DNA of 64,000 bases from Holothuria scabra (taxonomy: Eukaryota; Echinodermata; Holothuroidea; Aspidochirotida; Holothuriidae): contig CM074185.1 in the NCBI GenBank assembly GCA_037179385.1, forward strand, positions 12,222,866-12,286,865, given 5' to 3'. The notes beneath the pieces were generated by a model that did no database searches, was not told where the DNA came from, and saw only the letters and a program-made list of their open reading frames with translations. The position numbers were made by a program, and so were the translations under genes. Position 1 is the stretch's first letter; the number at the start of each line of letters is the position of its first letter. Of this stretch, positions 45,048-56,365 are shown piece after piece.

Positions 45048-46963
45048 TGGCGCCAGGATTTGCCCGACAGGGGGCCAAGCTCCCCGACAGGGGGCCAGTG
45101 TATCAAGGCCCCGACAAAGGCGATGTCATATCCCGGTGGAACGTGACTGGGCAAAATTTGAGGCGCACGGAGCTCGCCGAAATTTTGGACCTTTTTTAAC
45201 AAATACTTAAAAATCTAGAGTTTATTTGAAGTAAAGATTAAATTTTTTGAAAAATTTTTTGGTATTATTGTATTTAATAAAATATTTATGGTGTTTATTG
45301 AAGAATCTGTTCTTCATAAGGGAAAATTAAAAAATGTTATATGGGCGACAGCTGCAATTCTTTTGGGGTTACTCATTGAATCGTACAAGACCTACGAACT
45401 AAGGCTTCGAGACGAAAGTTTGCCGTGAAGGTTTTTCCCTTTTTTGAACGAATCTTTGAAAATTAAGAGTTTATTATAATGGAAAAATTTTGGAATTTAA
45501 TGGAAGAATTTTTTCTTTTGGTAAGGTTATAATGAAAAATGTGGTTTCCTCTATTAGGTGATATGACTTTCAGGAGCAAAATCAGGCCACGCCGGGTGAT
45601 TAACAGAGTTGCATTTGGCTATTTAGTTTACTAGTATTTATTGAAATTGGAAAATTTTGCCACTTTAAACAATCTGAAGTTAATATTGGAGAAAAAATTG
45701 TAATTTTTTGACAATTTTGAAGTTTTATGGAGTAATCTGACGTTCTTATGAGGAAAATAAAGTGGGGTGATCTGTAATTTTGTTAAGGTTACTGAATATC
45801 ATCATGCAGATTAAGGTTTTCGGGGCATATTGGAACGTTCTCCCGATAAAGAAGAAATTCGCATTTCCTGGACTCGTAACTAGAATTAAAGAAGCCCTTA
45901 CTTTCAGATTTCTTTCGCAATAAAACTATTTTCACTTTATAATACTGCCCACAAACGAAGAGTGATTTAAAAACACGCATTATTCTGATCAGTTATCTGT
46001 TCGACTAAAACACTTTCCATGCAGATCGTACAGAAAATTGTTAAAAATTCTAACCCATAAGATTGCCGGAATGATTTGTAGCTAAAAAGGAAGCAGGCTT
46101 TATTTCGAGCCGGGGGGGGGGCTATATGCAACGGAATTAAAACATACTTTTATGTTTTTGACTGCATTAAGAATTTTCATTGAATTCAATTACAAGGTCG
46201 ATTAAATAGATGAATTTTCAACGTGACTGCCCGAACTCTAGACTATAAATGGTTTAACTCCCAGCGTATTTGAAAATATGGCACGTTACATGCTGACTTG
46301 AAATAAATTCTCAGTCAGATTAATGGGGATATTTCGCACACCACCGTTTATCATTATGTGTAGCTGAAAACGACATGGTTGATATTAACTCCCTTTGTAA
46401 GAATTCGGCTTTCCGTCCTCGCAGGCCGGATGGCAGACAATTGGGTACTGTACACACATGAACAACTTCCCGTCCGTTTTGGCGCAAGAAAAATTCGGAA
46501 TTGTGAGTTTCCTTGAAGGATATGGTCTTCTAAAATGCGAAATCAAGAAGGTCGTCCCAGTGACTACAAACCCACATCTTTTATCGTGAATCTGTAGATG
46601 AAGACTCCCCACGAAAGTGGATTTTCTCAACAACGGGGTTGGGTAGCGCCCGTCCCCGACGGATGTATGACCTTGCGCGCTGATTGAAGATGGAATGTGG
46701 GATAAAAGAACTAGCAAGAAGTGATTAAAACCGATTCAGATATGCATTTGAATAGCGTTACAAAAGAAAAAATAGTTCAAAAAGAAAAAATCATGGTCAT
46801 CCGTCCAGTAACTTCAGTTTTTTTTTGTTTTTAATGTTTTAGGCATGCCAGAAATATTCCCGTCTTTCCTCGACGGGGAAGAGATAGGATAAGGTTCATA
46901 GAATGAGGTTGAGCAGAGTTAAAAAGTGATTTAAAATCGATTCCGTATGTATTAAAGCAGAGG
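45048..46963 (+). repeat. Dispersed ~2-kb repeat, copy 2
   Basis: Collinear with 29730-33435 but lacking the nested hAT-like element, so it shows the empty site ('tatcccggt|ggaacgtgactgggcaaaa'). It ends near 'gtattaaagcag'. Non-coding and AT-rich with G-run patches. Confidence 0.8.
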
Positions 46964-47340
46964 CGTGGCCAGGCTTCTCGGATGTGGGGGAAAGTCCACT
47001 CATCGTCTCCAATCTTGACCGACAGTACCATCTAAGCGGAGCGCCACCATCAGTTGGCGCGGAGCGTACAAGAAAATTTTTGGTTTTAGAAACCCCTCAG
47101 ATGGCAGGAAACGGCACTATCCGAGTGTTTTATGCTGCATGTTCCCAGCCTAGAAATATGGATCTCATTTTTGATATTTCTCAATTAATGCCAAAAAAAA
47201 ATCAATCTATGAAAAATGTAAATACATGTTTCTAAGCGGAGCTCTACCATCGATTGGCGCGGAGCGTACCATGAAATTTTTGGTTTTACAAACCCCTCAG
47301 ATGGCCGGAAATGGCACTTTCCCAGTGTTTTAAGCAAGAA
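46964..47340. repeat. Two adjacent GCGCCACC/GGCGCG dispersed blocks
   Basis: Two related blocks (47035-47220 and 47235-47335) each contain 'gcggagcg/ctc.accatc', 'ttggcgcggagcgtac' and 'aaacccctcagatgg'. The left flank 'cagaggcgtggccagg' looks like a hAT-type terminus, but no matching right end was found. Confidence 0.6.
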
Positions 47341-47535
47341 TGTGTTCAGCCCAACTTCGAAATTCTCCCCGCTTCTTAATTGGAGCGAATATTGAGGGGC
47401 TGAATATACCTTTAGCCCATACTTTTTCATTTTCATCGCCGCCACTGGGGTGTGGCATTTTCTTTGGGGAGCGAAACGCCCAAGTGAGGAGCCGAGCGAC
47501 TGAACGGGGAGAGGGTGTGGTTCTCCCCAATGCAA

Positions 47536-48054
47536 TCCTTGCCCCAAGGGGATTTTGCAATTTTGCATCAAAACTGAGCGATCTGGTGAACACCTGCGTT
47601 GGAATTATTGGACGTTTTCAGTCTTGTATCAATGTTGTCCTTATTCCCTCGAGAGTTAGCAGGGTTAGTGTGTGACTGTAAGAGGGTTATTCGGTACGAG
47701 TCAATGGGGCCCTAGGGAATTGTCTCGCACTGGAACATAACAGCTACTCATAAGGTTTACATTTATTTGGTTAAACCAGTGGAATTGACATTTTGCCTTG
47801 AAAAACGCCAAAACTCCATTTAAATAAAAAAAGAATAAAAATGTGAAAAAATAGGTATGGGCGGGACTAAGTGCGAACCTTCTGAACCCCCTAACTACGG
47901 GCCTGTCTCCTTGGGTGTCACCTTCCCCTTTTGGAATGAATCCTTGCCCCAAGGAGATTTTGCAATTTTATATCAAAACTGAGCGATCTGGTGAACACTT
48001 GCGTTGGAATAATTGGACATTTTCAGTCTTGTATCAATGTTTTCCTTATTCCCT
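47536..48054. repeat. Spaced direct duplication of 114 bp
   Basis: 47536-47649 and 47941-48054 are near-identical ('tccttgccccaagg', 'aaaactgagcgatctggtga', 'tttcagtcttgtatcaatgt') and lie 405 bp apart. The 291 bp between contains AT-rich and C-rich sequence. An insertion flanked by a duplicated segment, or a decayed two-unit tandem, would explain it. Confidence 0.8.
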
Positions 48055-51008
48055 AAAAGAAGGTAAGATGAATTGGTACCGTGTGAGTGAGAGAACTGAG
48101 CTTTTAAGAGCAGATGGTTAGGTTTGGGTTTGGTCTCTCGTACGGTCGGTTTTTTGTTTTTTAGGAGCTGTATTTGTACATATTTAGTAATTAAAAGAAG
48201 TTTTAATACCTACCAAGTTGTTTTTTTAATTTTCAGTAACTCAACGCTGATCTGGTGTAAGTTGTGAGGGGGGTTGACAAGATTAAAATCTGACGGGGTC
48301 ATTTTTCACCTCCTTTTCCTCTCCTGATCGCGTAGTTCCGTTACAGTAAAAGATGATCATGTCTGGTAAAATATGATGTTGTGCATATAGTATTTGTCGT
48401 CATTTAAATACTTAAAGTAAATCACAACTACTGGATTTGAAGTAAAAATTAAGAGGCAAACATGGGTCGTAAAATTTTGGCCTTGTAATTGCCATGCCTC
48501 ACATTTTCAACGCGTATTCTATGAAGCAGTGATTCCACACTATAATTTAGTTTTGCGTTCTTTGAATTTTTCACTTCTACATCATCTTCCTGCCTTCAAT
48601 GGTGTGACAAATCTGGACTTGACTATTATATGTATGGTCTGTTGATTTGTTAAGCCAGCGAGTTGATTAATCATAACGTTCAAGGTTTCGTGAAGCCCGG
48701 TAGGTTCATTGGTTAGGTGATGAATTTGATTTTTGACAGGTCAAAGTAAAATGTGATTGGTCACACGAAAATGCTATGACTGTGTTTTGTTTTTTACAAT
48801 GTACGTTGACTGGCGTGATTGTTGACATGTCAAAGTTCACAGGATCATAAAGGTCTGTATACACGAGCAACATTTGTAAAACATTCTCAAAACACTTCAT
48901 CTGCAACAAACCTAAAACATGCTTGTTTCCGTTTGTTACACAGTGTAGACAGAGTAAAAATTATTTGAAAACATGTTGAAAATGTTTTGAGAATGTTTTG
49001 AAAAGAATTGACAGGACATTTCTTTTGCAACATTTCCAAAATATTTTTAAAACATGCAGTATACACTGTTTACACTGTGCAACAATCCGAAAACAGCTTG
49101 TTTTGGGTTTATGGTTTTGGAATGTTTTGCAAGTGGTTGTATGTATAGGCTTTTAGAATTCGTGAACTGTTAATCATAGTTACGTGGTTCCAAAAGTGAT
49201 AATTTTTCTATAAGCAATTATGTGTATGAAAGTAATCCCGACAATTATGAACTAGTTTTCCAAATTAGAGTGTCGACATTGGAAAGACCATTTCCAAGAG
49301 AGATTTATGTTTTGTCCAGTGAAAGAAAAAGAAAATATCAGAAAGATGAATGGATTATTTCGAGTTGTGCACCCATGTAGGTCATTAAATCGAAGAAAAT
49401 GTCGTAATCTGTTGAAATATTGTCAATTTATTACGAATTTTTCCATCAGGGAAGCTCATTTTTTGGTTTTGTATGGAAGATGTCTGTCATCACGGTACTT
49501 ACTGGTGTTTAACTTTGTGTTTTTCTAAACAAGTGGAGAGATAATAACGTCACTTTTGAAAATGAAATTTATTCGTAAAGTTTAGGAAGTTGACCTATTT
49601 TGTGTCGCTTGAGGGGGCAAGGAAGGCGCCGTTCCGCTTAAAGTTTTGTATGAATCGTTACCTTAGCTAATCGTTTATTTTTGGAAACGCATCATCGTTT
49701 TCGATATCGTGATGAATTGGGTGATGAAGTGGGTAATTTGATGATCTTTGATAAGTTTTTTTTTGTCAAAATAAAAAGAGTTTGAGAAATTTACAAAATT
49801 GAAAGGTTTTAACAGGCAGATGAAGGGTGGTGCATTTGGCATAGTTATTTGAGGTACTGGTTATAACGAATCATGTGACATGTGCAGTGAAAAGATTTTG
49901 ACAAAATGTTTTTTTTTTTTTTTGGGGGGGGGGGGTCAGATAAGACCATGTTAGTGAAAAGATGTGTACAGTGGTGTCAGACAAGGTGATTTAGGGGTTG
50001 GAAAATCTAATGACACCCATAAGTCCTTTTGAGTAAAGTAAACATTTGAAGGGTTTTTGCTGTTGATTTAGATAAAAAAAAAATCATCATCCTGGGATCT
50101 AGAAACGGAAAAATTGCGTTCAGTATGAGCTTTCAGTTTTCACATTAAAGAGAAGTTAAGAGCAGTCCCCAAATTTAAAATAAGTTTGGGCGATTGTGTT
50201 TTGTCTTTTAAAGACATTGAAATTGTATTGGGCGTGTGAAGCTGTTCCGGACTGCAGAAGTGGAACTAGATATCGGTCATGAGAGAGGTTAATTGTCACA
50301 ATTTTGCGTGTCGTGGCGCATGGGCGCGCTCCCTTTTGGGGTGAGGCAAAACATTAGATATGGATTAGACCTAAATACTTGAAGTCGATCTGAAAAACGT
50401 GTAAATGCCAGAATACCTTGCTAATTAATGTACGATGTTGGTGTTGTCCGTGAGGAATTTGGAATTCACATGCAGGTCGGTCCCTGGAGCCTTGAAAGAA
50501 AGCCACACAAACTGGTCTTTCAAGTAAAATTTTCGGTGTCTACGGCTCATTAGTTTTGATGCTGTAATACAATGTTAACTTTGGGATTTAATTTGTTAAT
50601 ATCATGAGCTTTTTTCTTTAAGAAAAAAATATATTTAAGTAACATGATCTTGTGCATATTTACGTAAGATTTTTAAAAACTTACAAGAATTTTAACTGTT
50701 TGAACAATTTCTAGTATTTCAGTGCCTTATTTTTTCATCGAAATCACACGCAATTTCTCTGATTTTTGACCTTACATTTTCCATCTCCTCATAAAGTAAG
50801 AAATAGGCGTTAATTTATAGTTTGTTATTCACTAACATTGGTTATGCTTGGCAACTGTCCGTGTGGACAGTCTGTCCCCTACTCCCGTTCTCTTCTGTTA
50901 TTAGTCTACAACATTGGAGTTTATCCAGTGACGTCATTAGACTTTTCATTTTGGGGGACGAAGAATTGGGTGGCATAACAGTTTTACAGAGAGAGGCACT
51001 GTTAAACT
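48055..51008. other. Gene-free G/T-skewed region
   Basis: About 2.9 kb in which the plus strand is markedly rich in T and G ('aaatgttttgagaatgttttgaaaag' style). No recognisable domain; the frame at 49307-49528 is unassigned. The skew reverses at the OTU gene, which is T/G-rich on the opposite strand. Confidence 0.5.
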
Positions 51009-52247
51009 TCATACAATGCGCCGTAGGCGACACTTAGTACGAAATGCGGGGCTTAGAGGATGGGGTTTAGGGGCTTTCTTAAGGCCGCTGATGGGGTTTA
51101 GTATTTGTTCTCTAAGCATCATTTTAACACTATCACTTGCAATACCCACACTACGTTTCATCACAAAATCTTTATTTTCCCAACATTTATACCTTTCTTC
51201 AGTCACTCCCATAGACCCTTGCACTAATATATGATTGCTCCCCTCATTTAAACAAACATCTGCTCTCTTCACATTACTTGGCACTGACATTTGATTACGC
51301 TCCTCTTCAAATAAAATGTCTCCTCTTTTCAATATGTTACATTTAACACCGGAAAATTCTTCACTATGTTCATTAACACAACCCCTCTTCAACCAATTCT
51401 TTATAACGCTGCTCTCATATACAGATTCATTATCTTCTATTTCCAACACTACGTCATAATGTACTCCACCTGTATTGACTAAATAAATTGCACGTTCTTC
51501 CCGATTAACTACGCTACCTAAAATACCACTTTGAGGATAACATGCCCATTTCCATGTACCATTATATTCTATAAAAGTATATATATCAGTTCCCAAAAGT
51601 CTTGCAGCTGCAAATATTTCAACCTCTGTAGACCATACACCATCCCTATCCATTCCAGTGGAAGTAACATATTCTTCCTTAGTCATTAGTGGTACCGGCA
51701 ACTCACTCCTACATAATGAATTTACAATCACTTGTCTTAAATAAAAATGATTATCTTCTACCCCTGTAACCAGTAATGACAAACACCGAAAAAAACAATT
51801 CCCATCCCCACATACTTTTCTCACACGAATCGGCCTACTCTCAACTGAAACACATCTTCCTATTTCAATAGACGGCAAATCAAACTCCCCAGTTTTCACA
51901 AAAACCATGTTTGAATCTATCAGCACAAGCTTCCTCAACATTTTTTCTCTCCAACAACTATCAACAACGAAAAAATAAAATGTACATGTAGATCTTTCGG
52001 AACGTATAAATAATACATCACGATCGTCATGTTCCCTACTTTCCCCATCATTACACCTCTGACTTGTTTCACATTCACCAGAACTTTTTTTTTGTTTTTT
52101 CCCAACTCTGACATCATCATTTTCCTCCCCTTCATAACTTTTTTCTTGAAAATTACCCCCATACTTTCTTTTTCTTTGTTGCCAACCTTTCCTTTCTGAA
52201 TTAAAATTCTTTGAACGGCCCTTCTTAGGCATTGCAATATTCTCCAC
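51009..52247 (-). CDS. OTU-family cysteine protease, 412 aa
   Basis: A single uninterrupted frame. Residues 1-75 are charged and low-complexity with a basic cluster (GKKQKKSS) that could act as a nuclear signal. The OTU domain spans about 140-272: VCGDGNCFFRCLS holds the catalytic Asp148/Cys151 and NTGGVHYDVV holds His263, the expected order and spacing for an ovarian-tumour deubiquitinase. The C-terminal 140 residues are not recognised. The start at 52247 (MENIAMPKKG) is the first ATG of the frame; M6 is an alternative. OTU domains occur both in host deubiquitinases and as cargo of some transposons, for instance Ginger-type elements. The intronless frame and repeat-rich setting favour the second reading, but no transposase or integrase is adjacent. 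Protease activity is inferred from the triad. Confidence 0.8.
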   Translation of the reverse strand: MENIAMPKKGRSKNFNSERKGWQQRKRKYGGNFQEKSYEGEENDDVRVGKKQKKSSGECETSQRCNDGESREHDDRDVLFIRSERSTCTFYFFVVDSCWREKMLRKLVLIDSNMVFVKTGEFDLPSIEIGRCVSVESRPIRVRKVCGDGNCFFRCLSLLVTGVEDNHFYLRQVIVNSLCRSELPVPLMTKEEYVTSTGMDRDGVWSTEVEIFAAARLLGTDIYTFIEYNGTWKWACYPQSGILGSVVNREERAIYLVNTGGVHYDVVLEIEDNESVYESSVIKNWLKRGCVNEHSEEFSGVKCNILKRGDILFEEERNQMSVPSNVKRADVCLNEGSNHILVQGSMGVTEERYKCWENKDFVMKRSVGIASDSVKMMLREQILNPISGLKKAPKPHPLSPAFRTKCRLRRIV

Positions 52248-52855
52248 ATAATTTTATACTTTAAAATAACAAATTTACCATAACCAGACACCTTGACATA
52301 ACACAAATATTAATACTCGTCAACTCATACAAATAATATTTACCTACCAATAACAATGTTTCCCTCCAACAGAAACTTACTTTGTGAATATTGTCGTAAG
52401 TGTGAGTAAATCACACAGCCCTTTAAAATCACTATCAAACGTTTAACTTCACCGCAACCCCGACCATGAAACTTGAAAAGAATAAATCCCTACAAAGAAA
52501 TCTTCGTATAAATACTCAAAATTCACTAAACACCAATCTGTAATGAATTTCAAAAAACAACCAAAATGATGGCGCTGTGTTCCATTAACAAACAACCTTT
52601 TCCCCAGAGACCTGGACCTGGTTTTTCCGCAAGATTGTTACTAAAAATAGAACACGTTTGCAAATTTTACGTGAAAAAAACCCCAATTTTACACTCTCAC
52701 AAAAGTCGTATTTCCACCAAAACTTAAAAACACGAAAGAGAAGTACCAACCCTACAAATTGCACTAAACCGTATTTCGATACCACAAAGCGTCTAGAAGG
52801 AGATAGAAATAAAGTGCCGAAAAAGTCAGAAATTGAGATCGTGATAGTAACTGCA
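52248..52855. other. Upstream region of the OTU gene
   Basis: It continues the same strand skew (A/C-rich on plus). No second coding frame is convincing. The promoter, if any, should be here; no TATA-type signal stands out. Confidence 0.4.
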
Positions 52856-52895
52856 TTAGTTGCGGTGCTGCCTGCAAGGCAGGCACCGCAACTAA
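52856..52895. repeat. GC-rich stem-loop upstream of the OTU gene
   Basis: TTAGTTGCGGTGCTGCC (52856-52872), loop tgcaa, then GGCAGGCACCGCAACTAA (52878-52895). This gives a 17-bp stem with one bulged base in otherwise AT-rich DNA, about 610 bp upstream of the OTU start. It could be a transposon subterminal hairpin or a structured RNA. Confidence 0.8.
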
Positions 52896-52979
52896 AAACG
52901 CATTGTTTCAACAGCTTAGATATTGCGTGCATTCTAGTACTCTTTCTACAATACTAAGAGAGCGGTAATCTGATGGCAA

Positions 52980-53045
52980 ATTCACTGTCAGCCCCATCCA
53001 CCCCCCCCCCCAAAAAAAAAAATATATATATATATATATGCATGT
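52980..53045. repeat. C run, A run and (TA)n patch
   Basis: Simple-sequence DNA: about ten C, ten A, then (TA)n to 53039. Confidence 0.85.
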
Positions 53046-53149
53046 AGTAAATTCTGCATTTCATCCCTTTTCCAAAAGCCAAGATGGGAAGTTTGTCCCA
53101 GGAGATAGTTCCCTCCGCTTGACCTCTCACCATCACAACAATCTCTCAG

Positions 53150-53512
53150 TCAAATATGTTGCGCCCCTCTATTGAAACTTGATGTATACAAACGCGACAG
53201 GGATGGGTCAGGTGGGCGGGATACACACATGACCCCTGTTTTGGTCGTTTTACAGATTTTAAGTCTGATAAGTCTGTCTGCAGGTTTTAAGATACATAGA
53301 GCACATGTTCTCAACTAGCGTAGCCTGAGCAAGGCAGCTGTTCCATCCCGACCCTCACAATTTTTTCTACTTCCTTCCAATGTATTAAATATTTAACACA
53401 AATTTTAATTTAAAGATAGCTTACAGTGCCAATCATACCTCATATAAAGACGCAAAAATCAATACGGAGTGAAAACCTTGCTCTTGGCCCATGGAGCAGG
53501 TAGAAGGCTGAC
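53150..53512 (+). repeat. Dispersed repeat, copy 2 (partner at 14690)
   Basis: Collinear with 14690-15065 over about 360 bp, and broken at 53512 by the LINE fragment. The internal stem-loop is decayed. Confidence 0.7.
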
Positions 53513-53519
53513 TTCTTTT

Positions 53520-53682
53520 TAAGGTCAAAGCTCATGGTATTGGTTCAGCAGTGGCTGATTGGATTGAGAATTGGCTGGATAAAAGGATAAAAAGAGTAGT
53601 AGTTAAAAGTACGACATATGTCTGATTGGCTCCCAGTTACTAGTGGTGTGCCACAAGGCTCAGTGTTAGGTCCTACACTTCA
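53520..53682 (+). pseudogene. LINE reverse-transcriptase fragment (CR1/L2-like)
   Basis: Translated with one frameshift it gives AHGIGSAVADWIENWLDKR, VVVKSTTY and [18 protein letters not shown]. This is the thumb-proximal and [10 protein letters not shown] region typical of CR1/L2/Jockey-group reverse transcriptases. It stops abruptly at 53683, where 'cagtggcgtagctactgggg', a hAT-type left end, begins. The fragment is dead. Confidence 0.8.
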
Positions 53683-54230
53683 GTGGCGTAGCTACTGGGG
53701 GGCAGGGGGCAAGTTGCCCCCTTGGAAAATAATTTGGGGAAATTTGATGAATTTTCTTACTTTAAAAAAAATTTATCAAAATTTTTGTTAGAATAAAAAA
53801 TGCTGAGACATTTCTCCTACATAATTCGTATTTTCACGCAACAAATTAACCTAGATTTCAGATTTCGTTAGTATCGGATGAACCGGCCCTACTCTCGTTC
53901 CACAAAAATGTCCTCGCCGCGTAGCAGATTGAATGTTCTCTTGTATACGGTTTTTATGATCAGTGCATTTCAGTGCACATGAAGCTGTTATTGAGGAATT
54001 TAACAACAGCTGATACGGTACAACTAACACTGAAAGGCTGTAAACCCGAACTTATCCCCTTGCACACAGCCTCTGCGTTGTACACTTTGGGAATTTAGTG
54101 AAAGGATGTGAAAACTGACAAGTCACTAACATAGACCCCCCCCCCCCCCGAGTTTATTATACATGTCATGCAAGCTAGTAGTAGCTATACCGATTTTACT
54201 CTGTGTACATAACGATGGATGGGGCTGAAA
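53683..54230. repeat. Probable hAT-like element starting at 53683, right end not found
   Basis: CAGTGGCGTAGCTACTGGGGG followed by a G-rich subterminal tract matches the end type of other elements here. No inverted right end with duplication of CTACACTT was found before the next MITE, so the length is unknown. Confidence 0.45.
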
Positions 54231-54469
54231 CAGTGGCGGAGCTACCATATAGTCAGAGGGGGCGATCGACCCCCTTGGCGGACTCAAATTGCCTGTCAGC
54301 GCCCTTGTAACTCTTTTTACTGTATGAGGCATATGTGTCTACCTACATAAAATTGCACCAAAAACCTATTTTTCACCCCTCTGACCAAATATTCTTGCCC
54401 TACAAACTTTGAAGCGCCCCTACAGGCCATTCTTGACCCCTCTGACTGAATTCCCTTCCTCCGCCACAG
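54231..54469. mobile_element. hAT-like MITE, 239 bp
   Basis: Ends CAGTGGCGGAGCTACC and CCTTCCTCCGCCACAG, with the 8-bp duplication GGCTGAAA at 54223-54230 and 54470-54477. It is the most compact complete element of this type here. No coding capacity. Confidence 0.92.
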
Positions 54470-55461
54470 GGCTGAAACAATTCATGGCCAACGATTAACT
54501 TAAAGTTAGTCTAGAAATCAGAATGAACGGGATCCATTGGCATACTTAGATTTTGTTACTTAGCTTAATCCTTGGAGGCTTACAGGCTAGTTCGGGAAAA
54601 AAGCTTTCTGCTCACTTGGGGTGTAACAATAAACGGGTCCATAGCTTGTAGCCTTCTTCACTTAACAGACTGCTGTTCTAACAGGATATCCTGTGTGATC
54701 GACCCACTATTAGGCCTCCTTTTAGTGGCGCACGAAGGGGGAACCATTGGGCCATGCCCCCCTCACAGATGCCATTTTTTCTTTGTTCTTAAAAATAAGT
54801 ACTATAGTTAAACTTTAGTAACACAGATTTTACTTCATAATATAGCATATATGGCGCCAGGTTGCATATAAGGATACCCAATTTTTCAAAAATTTTCAAA
54901 GGAAAAGGATTGTCTCTGCAAGTACCTCCCTCAGTGATGCCAGTATTTTAATTCCTACAAATAGGCAAATTCTGTCAAATTCCGATTTTTACTTTAAAAG
55001 TGTAGGCTCTGTTTCCCACTAGTGGCATCAATAAAAAATAAAGACTACATGTTTAGATTCTCTTTACAAGCATGAATACGCTATTTTTAACCATCTGAGG
55101 GGTCTGATCCTCCGAAATTATTTTTACGCTCCCCGCTAACCAATGGTGGCGCTTCGCTCAATCTTTTGGGCAAAGTTACATTTTGGGGTCAGATTACCCC
55201 TTAACTCTTTGATCACTTTGCGGTTTGCGAACATATTTTGAAGACGCCCATGGTTCCATTCTCTGGTAGTTCTTGGATACCGTGACATAGAGTATTGGTA
55301 GCAGATCTTGTTGAATTGGGGTGGAACAATAATATGGGTGCCTTGGTTACGTCTAGTAGTCCTGTTAACAATACCTATTTGCGGGAGTAATTCTATGGAA
55401 TTGTTTGTAAATGGTGGTAAGGCGAAGTCTGGTGCGCCGTCAAGCGGTTCCCATTTAAAGT
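54470..55461. other. Intergenic with a GGTGGCGC block remnant
   Basis: 'gctccccgctaaccaatggtggcgcttcgct' (55125-55160) belongs to the dispersed block family, and 'gaagacgcccatgg' (about 55240) matches the right end of the 1307-2104 element. A related but end-less copy is likely. No gene. Confidence 0.45.
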
Positions 55462-55758
55462 GCTAAACCTCTCACCCCAAACTACAGTTTTGGTACCCGG
55501 GTGCCGAAATTCTCAATTGGCTCAGAGGCTGACAGCTAATTCAAACAATGCAGAGTGCCAAAGCTTATATATTACACAGCATGAGAGGTACTGAGAGTGT
55601 TTTGGTTGCATAAATTGAGTTTTTCTACACTCACCCTGAAGCAATAAACTGAGATTGTGTCTGGATGAGGATGAATTTTAGGCAATTGTGGGAGGGGCTT
55701 CAGTAAGAAGGTTAGGAGAATTGGTACTGTTTGGGGTGAGAGAACTGGGCCTTTAAAT
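55462..55758 (+). repeat. CTCTCACCCCAAAC MITE, near-complete copy
   Basis: Starts 'cctctcaccccaaactacag' and ends 'gtttggggtgagagaactgg'. The interior is very close to 27797-28090 and 61945-62232. It has terminal inversion and no frame. Confidence 0.8.
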
Positions 55759-56360
55759 CCGTTAGCATTTTGGTAACGCTCTCTCTGTGCTTGTAAATTT
55801 GAATTGAAAATTACTGTTACGACATCTACACAACTGCATTTTAAGGTCAGTTTATTGATCTTTTATAATCCATGTCAAACTCATATAAGTATTTGGGGCG
55901 AAACGACCTCCACTTTGGGGGCGAAAGGACTTCCACTAGGGGCCGGCGACCTGGCAAGGGGACGAATCGACCGGGGCGAACTGGCAAGGGGGCGAAACGA
56001 CCGGCATCCGCTGAACCACATCATTGTCTATACCTTTTGACACTCAGCCAGCTCGCAGAGCTAGTGTAACGTTAATCGACTGAGGAATGTCAAGTTTGTC
56101 TTTTCAGGTTTCGTCTGAATATCTTTCTTCTAGTTTATGGTTAAGTGTTTGTAGTTGTTCTGGTGGTACTTATTTAGAATCAGTGCCCGGAAGTGAGGTT
56201 AGTCTCCATAAAGTCGTGATTTTGGCTGAATTTCACCCTAAACCTAACCCTGACCCTAAAATATGCAGTGGTTTTGGGATACTTATTCTAGGTTATAGCC
56301 TAAACGGCTTTTCAAACCCAAATTTGGTTAATTCTAACCACAAAATTAACCCTAACCTTC
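55759..56360. other. Intergenic before the LINE copy
   Basis: It includes a short GGCGAA/GGCAAGGGG repetitive patch (55900-56005) and 'ccctaaacctaaccctgacc' words (56230-56255) that only loosely resemble telomere repeats. 'ttagaatcagtgccc' at 56174 is inverted at 57627. Confidence 0.4.
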
Positions 56361-56365
56361 ATCAA

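Noticed and set aside
46964..47450. An element bounded by cagaggcgtggccagg and cgccgccactg
   Set aside because: The flanking bases show no 8-bp duplication and the ends are not a convincing inverted pair.
56229..56360. Telomere-like CCCTAA words
   Set aside because: Only a few degenerate words (ccctaaacctaaccctgaccctaa), with no regular hexamer array, so they are not called interstitial telomere repeat.
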